Assembly: GCA_001939145.1 (NCBI GenBank)
Contig: LSRX01000186.1
Span: 251,035 to 315,034, forward strand
DNA length: 64,000 nt
Direction of reading: 5' to 3'
Origin: Symbiodinium microadriaticum
Lineage: Eukaryota > Sar > Dinophyceae > Suessiales > Symbiodiniaceae
The notes under the pieces are model-generated. The model saw only the letters and a list, made by a program, of their open reading frames with translations, did no database searches and was not told the origin of the DNA. Position numbers and translations under genes: made by a program. Shown here piece by piece: positions 62,501 to 64,000 of the stretch; the stretch's first letter is position 1, and each line of letters starts with the position of its first letter.

Positions 62501-63951
62501 GATCAGCCATGTTTTGTTGCATTTTATTCTATACGGTGTCATGCTAGATTCTGCCATCTGCTACTGCTGAGAACCTTGCAAGGGTTGCACAGCAAGAAAC
62601 TATAGTGATCTACCAAGTACAAAATTCCAATACACTGACGCTAACAAGATCCGAACAGCGTCAATCTGTTGCTTCCATAGAAAGAATTATTGTAATCTGG
62701 AGATTTTAGGTTTTCCGCATGTCCTAGGCAGTATAATGTTGCGGAAAGGTTGGTTCTGCAAGGCGGAGGGTATGTTAAAGGCCACAAATGAATTCGCTCC
62801 ACTGTCGCCCATGGTGAAAGCCGGTGTAATCGTTGACAGAACATCGAAGCCTTTCCAGCCACCAAGCCAAAAACTCTAATCAGCAAGCCTAAGGGCTTAA
62901 GTTTAGGTAAAAGCCGCTGCTCCGGCACCCGTCCTTGTGGCGGCCCGTCCACCGGCACCTACCGCTGCGGCTGCCACCGCTGCGGCTGCCTGTCATGTCT
63001 GATGGGGCATGGTTTGTATTGAGGGATATCATACAGCCTTCGCAGGTCCAGCCACGAAATGCACTCATCCTTATACTCTTGACGGCATATAGTATATAGA
63101 GAGGAGAGAGCCTCGAAGATATTTGCAGTTTGTTTAGATGCTTCAACTAGTCAAAAGTTCTTCTTCAATCTGACCGCAGGGTTCTTCTTAAGGGGCTCCT
63201 GAAACGATGGTTGCTAGGTAGACTCGTCATCCCATGAATCCTGATTTTGTGGAGCTGAGGCGCCACTACCTCCAGGCAGCTGCCATCTTGTGCTACAGGG
63301 AACCGCCGGGGCAGCGTTACGTTTGCTGCATATAAACATGGGGAAGACGGCTCTGTTATGACCCGAATGGAGATCTACAGAATACAGCATCCCCGAATTA
63401 AGCGCTTGCTCTTTGTAATTACTTCGCCCGGAATTGAAATCTTCTGGCAAGGAGTCGACATCCTGACAACAAGAAATCTCACACCCTGGGCTCATCACGT
63501 GACAGGCATCGTCCAACCACGCGAAGCAGCGCCGGCAGCATGCTTCAAAGAGGATGGGTTTAGGGATTAGGTTTTGGGGTTTGGGGCGATTTCATCTTTG
63601 GTTGACCTGATTCGGGGCGCCTTCGATGTGGCAATTTGCATGCTTCAAGGCATGACCCCGAGCGATGCCGTGGCAGCATCGTGTCAAATGCTAGTCAGCC
63701 GAAAGTAGGGTGCGGGTTTTGTTCTATCGTCAAAACTTGGAGGGAGTCTGTCCTGCTTTTCATCGTTGGCCCACTAAAGGATCAAGCCATGAACCCACAC
63801 AAAAAAAAACACATAAGCTCGGCGCTAAAATCCGAAGCCCTAAACCTAAACCCCATAAAGAAACCCTGAAACCGCCGAAACCCTTCAGAATATTGAGCTG
63901 TCCAAGGTAGTAACAGAGGCCGCACCGGCGCTCCGGGAGCAAACGCCAAAG
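51081..63951 (+). CDS. Pro/Ala-rich protein with an unrecognised tandem repeat (gene-level entry, 3' end uncertain)
   Basis: An ATG at 51081, two bases after the acceptor GTTCGTAG, starts a proline-rich N terminus MLGPGAAKFPPFAPLPG. Exons at 51777, 53090, 53666 and 53822 continue it. From 56781 on, eight exons join in frame and give two copies of a repeat. Copy 1 runs DVLLLIRQGVANQDK - AAVKTALQYATQMGTPIE - APILDMLRQWL. Copy 2 runs PPLVVIREGVAKQETL - DKGLVRAAL - LAQVEQGTQIDKPVLDM. They are separated by a linker (MAKSPPTPTVVPAK, AGAPVSAPEPVVK, AKAAVAVPAQ). Aligned positions shared are I-R-x-G-V-A-x-Q, A-L, G-T-x-I-[ED]-x-P-[IV]-L-D-M. I do not recognise the repeat. It is predicted mostly helical, with Pro/Ala linkers, so a scaffold or binding protein is a guess. 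Later exons (62914, 63917) are less sure. Confidence 0.7.
51448..51559 (+). mobile_element. MITE family 2, copy 3
   Basis: GAAGCCTGAATGATTACCTA at the left, ACTATGAAGGCCCCTACATT at the right. The interior GGAGCCCAAAACCCC is close to the 40959 copy. Confidence 0.8.
51680..51760. repeat. interstitial telomere-like repeats
   Basis: TTTAGGG words, then CCCTAAA words in the opposite sense (a head-to-head arrangement), just upstream of the exon at 51777. Confidence 0.75.
51777..51837 (+). CDS. repeat-protein gene, Pro/Met-rich exon
   Basis: SRGMGFMPPGAGTMPAPTAP after ACCTATCTTGCAG. GC donor at 51838. The leftover G joins GG of the next exon. Confidence 0.65.
53090..53124 (+). CDS. repeat-protein gene, Pro/Met-rich exon
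   Basis: MMMPPRPGMPP after GGGTCTCTTGCAG. The frame stays open to PALPADPPEKMQW; donors at 53125 (GC), 53134 (GC) or 53165 (GT) are possible. Confidence 0.6.
53666..53712 (+). CDS. repeat-protein gene, Pro-rich exon
   Basis: AWPPAEVGMPSAVPV plus two bases, after TTTGCTGCAACGTAG. A GA donor at 53713 gives the phase needed by the next exon. Confidence 0.5.
53822..53873 (+). CDS. repeat-protein gene, Pro/Gln-rich exon
   Basis: VPEQQLSTPQAPLKPDP after TGATCATTGCAG. GT donor (GTTTGC), phase 0. Confidence 0.55.
54292..54335 (+). CDS. candidate exon of the repeat-protein gene
   Basis: LNAAPSPGPL before the strongest donor of the region (GTAAGT at 54336). The frame to the next exon is not resolved. 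Confidence 0.4.
54689..55050. repeat. (ACATAT)n array with a single-N join
   Basis: The sequence after the N at 54862 repeats the 44 bases that start the array at 54689, so the array length is unreliable. Confidence 0.95.
55119..55174 (+). CDS. candidate exon of the repeat-protein gene
   Basis: PGPDNTPKPQESCESLLM after GCGCAAGTAG, with 16 of 17 checked codons ending in G/C. GC donor at 55175. Confidence 0.45.
55680..56745. repeat. TATG/CATA tetranucleotide region, three blocks
   Basis: Blocks at about 55690-56000, 56110-56425 and 56520-56745 made of TATG, CATA and CATG units. The 272-codon minus-strand frame here is a repeat product. Confidence 0.9.
56781..56837 (+). CDS. repeat-protein gene: repeat 1, part 1
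   Basis: LAEQDVLLLIRQGVANQDK after TCGCCCTTGGCAG. GC donor (GCAGAG), phase 0. Confidence 0.7.
57056..57109 (+). CDS. repeat-protein gene: repeat 1, part 2
   Basis: AAVKTALQYATQMGTPIE after ACTCACGCAG. GC donor, phase 0. Confidence 0.75.
57411..57444 (+). CDS. repeat-protein gene: repeat 1, part 3
   Basis: APILDMLRQWL plus one base after ACCGCTCAG. GC donor at 57445 fits the next exon. A GT donor at 57450 is the alternative. Confidence 0.65.
57821..57864 (+). CDS. repeat-protein gene: linker exon
   Basis: MAKSPPTPTVVPAK after ACACCTTCTCTTCAG. GC donor, phase 0. Confidence 0.7.
58592..58630 (+). CDS. repeat-protein gene: linker exon
   Basis: AGAPVSAPEPVVK, 13 codons, phase 0 at both ends. 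GT donor (GTGCGG). Confidence 0.65.
58711..58821 (-). mobile_element. MITE family 2, copy 4 (inverted)
   Basis: Its reverse complement carries AAGCCTAAATAATTAC, the interior AACCCTATTCTAACCATTAT and AAGGCCCCTCTATAA, matching the other three copies. Confidence 0.75.
59203..59280 (+). CDS. repeat-protein gene: linker and repeat 2, part 1
   Basis: AKAAVAVPAQPPLVVIREGV then AKQETL, 26 codons, after CATTTTTCGAAG. GC donor (GCAGGG). Confidence 0.75.
59924..59951 (+). CDS. repeat-protein gene: repeat 2, part 2
   Basis: DKGLVRAAL plus one base after GAGCTCGCCAG. It aligns with DKAAVKTAL of repeat 1. GC donor (GCATGG). Confidence 0.7.
60326..60454. repeat. 30-bp direct repeat, two copies 99 bp apart
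   Basis: TATTGCATTCTGGTTGTCTT then GCCTATAAAT at 60326-60355, repeated with one change at 60425-60454. The second copy lies just before the pyrimidine tract of the exon at 60481. Confidence 0.85.
60481..60540 (+). CDS. repeat-protein gene: repeat 2, part 3
   Basis: AQVEQGTQIDKPVLDM after TAATTTTCCTTAGAAG. The first two bases complete a Leu codon with the base left by 59951. The end is uncertain: a GC donor after GACAT, or GT at 60562. Confidence 0.7.
60541..62913. other. probable intron sequence without assigned exon
   Basis: The 247-codon open frame at 61202-61945 is stretched by a (CAT/CAC) run at 61497-61548 that reads as poly-His. No domain was seen. Confidence 0.4.
62914..62991 (+). 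CDS. candidate Ala/Pro-rich exon of the repeat-protein gene
   Basis: AAAPAPVLVAARPPAPTAAA after GGTAAAAG. Composition matches the linkers upstream. The donor is not fixed. Confidence 0.5.
63917..63951 (+). CDS. candidate Ala/Pro-rich exon near the right edge
   Basis: AAPALREQTPK between GGTAGTAACAG and a GT donor (GTCAGG). Probably continues the same gene beyond the window. Confidence 0.45.
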
Positions 63952-64000
63952 GTCAGGGTTTGGGTTTGGGGCTTAGGGGTTTGGACTTTAAGGCTTTATC

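Overview
The window looks like nuclear DNA of a dinoflagellate, most likely of the Suessiales/Symbiodiniaceae type (inference). Three things point there. The recognisable genes are cut into very short exons (about 23-140 nt) whose introns start with GC or GA as often as GT and end in AG. Telomere-like TTTAGGG/CCCTAAA words are scattered through the introns and spacers. The one recognisable retroelement is a non-LTR reverse transcriptase of the kind common in dinoflagellates. Every gene that could be read lies on the + strand, as expected for one-way gene clusters. The printed sequence is about 50% GC, full of microsatellites, with one 65-N gap and three single Ns. Apart from the unspliced read-through at eS30, long open frames in the window are mostly chance or microsatellite products. 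The real genes were found by joining short exons by hand.

Layout. 1-2.2 kb: the 3' part of a Rieske [2Fe-2S] domain gene. 4.6-5.2 kb: a decayed reverse transcriptase. 5.4-6.2 kb: start of a small gene with a mitochondrial-presequence-like N terminus. 6.2-17 kb: scattered candidate exons of unknown genes, microsatellites and the N gap. 17.2-30.3 kb: a single-domain voltage-gated cation channel (S1-S6, then a calcium-sensor EF-hand region and a short C-terminal helix), read in 14 exons plus one doubtful one. 31-39.2 kb: candidate exons of unknown gene(s), and an AT-richer gene-poor stretch at 36.4-38.5 kb. 40.3-43.0 kb: a complete five-exon gene for ribosomal protein eS30. 43-51 kb: candidate exons of unknown gene(s). 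51.1 kb to the window end: the 5' and middle part of a gene for a proline/alanine-rich protein carrying two copies of an unrecognised repeat of about 45 residues. Its exons keep a consistent reading frame over eight successive joins.

Small terminal-inverted-repeat elements (about 90-120 bp) sit in introns and spacers. One family has three copies, another four, and three more elements are single. One copy ends just 25 nt before the S6 exon of the channel.

Limits: no homology search was possible. Exon ends were chosen from splice dinucleotides, reading phase and family resemblance. eS30, the channel C-terminal half and the repeat gene are well supported. Isolated candidate exons are not.
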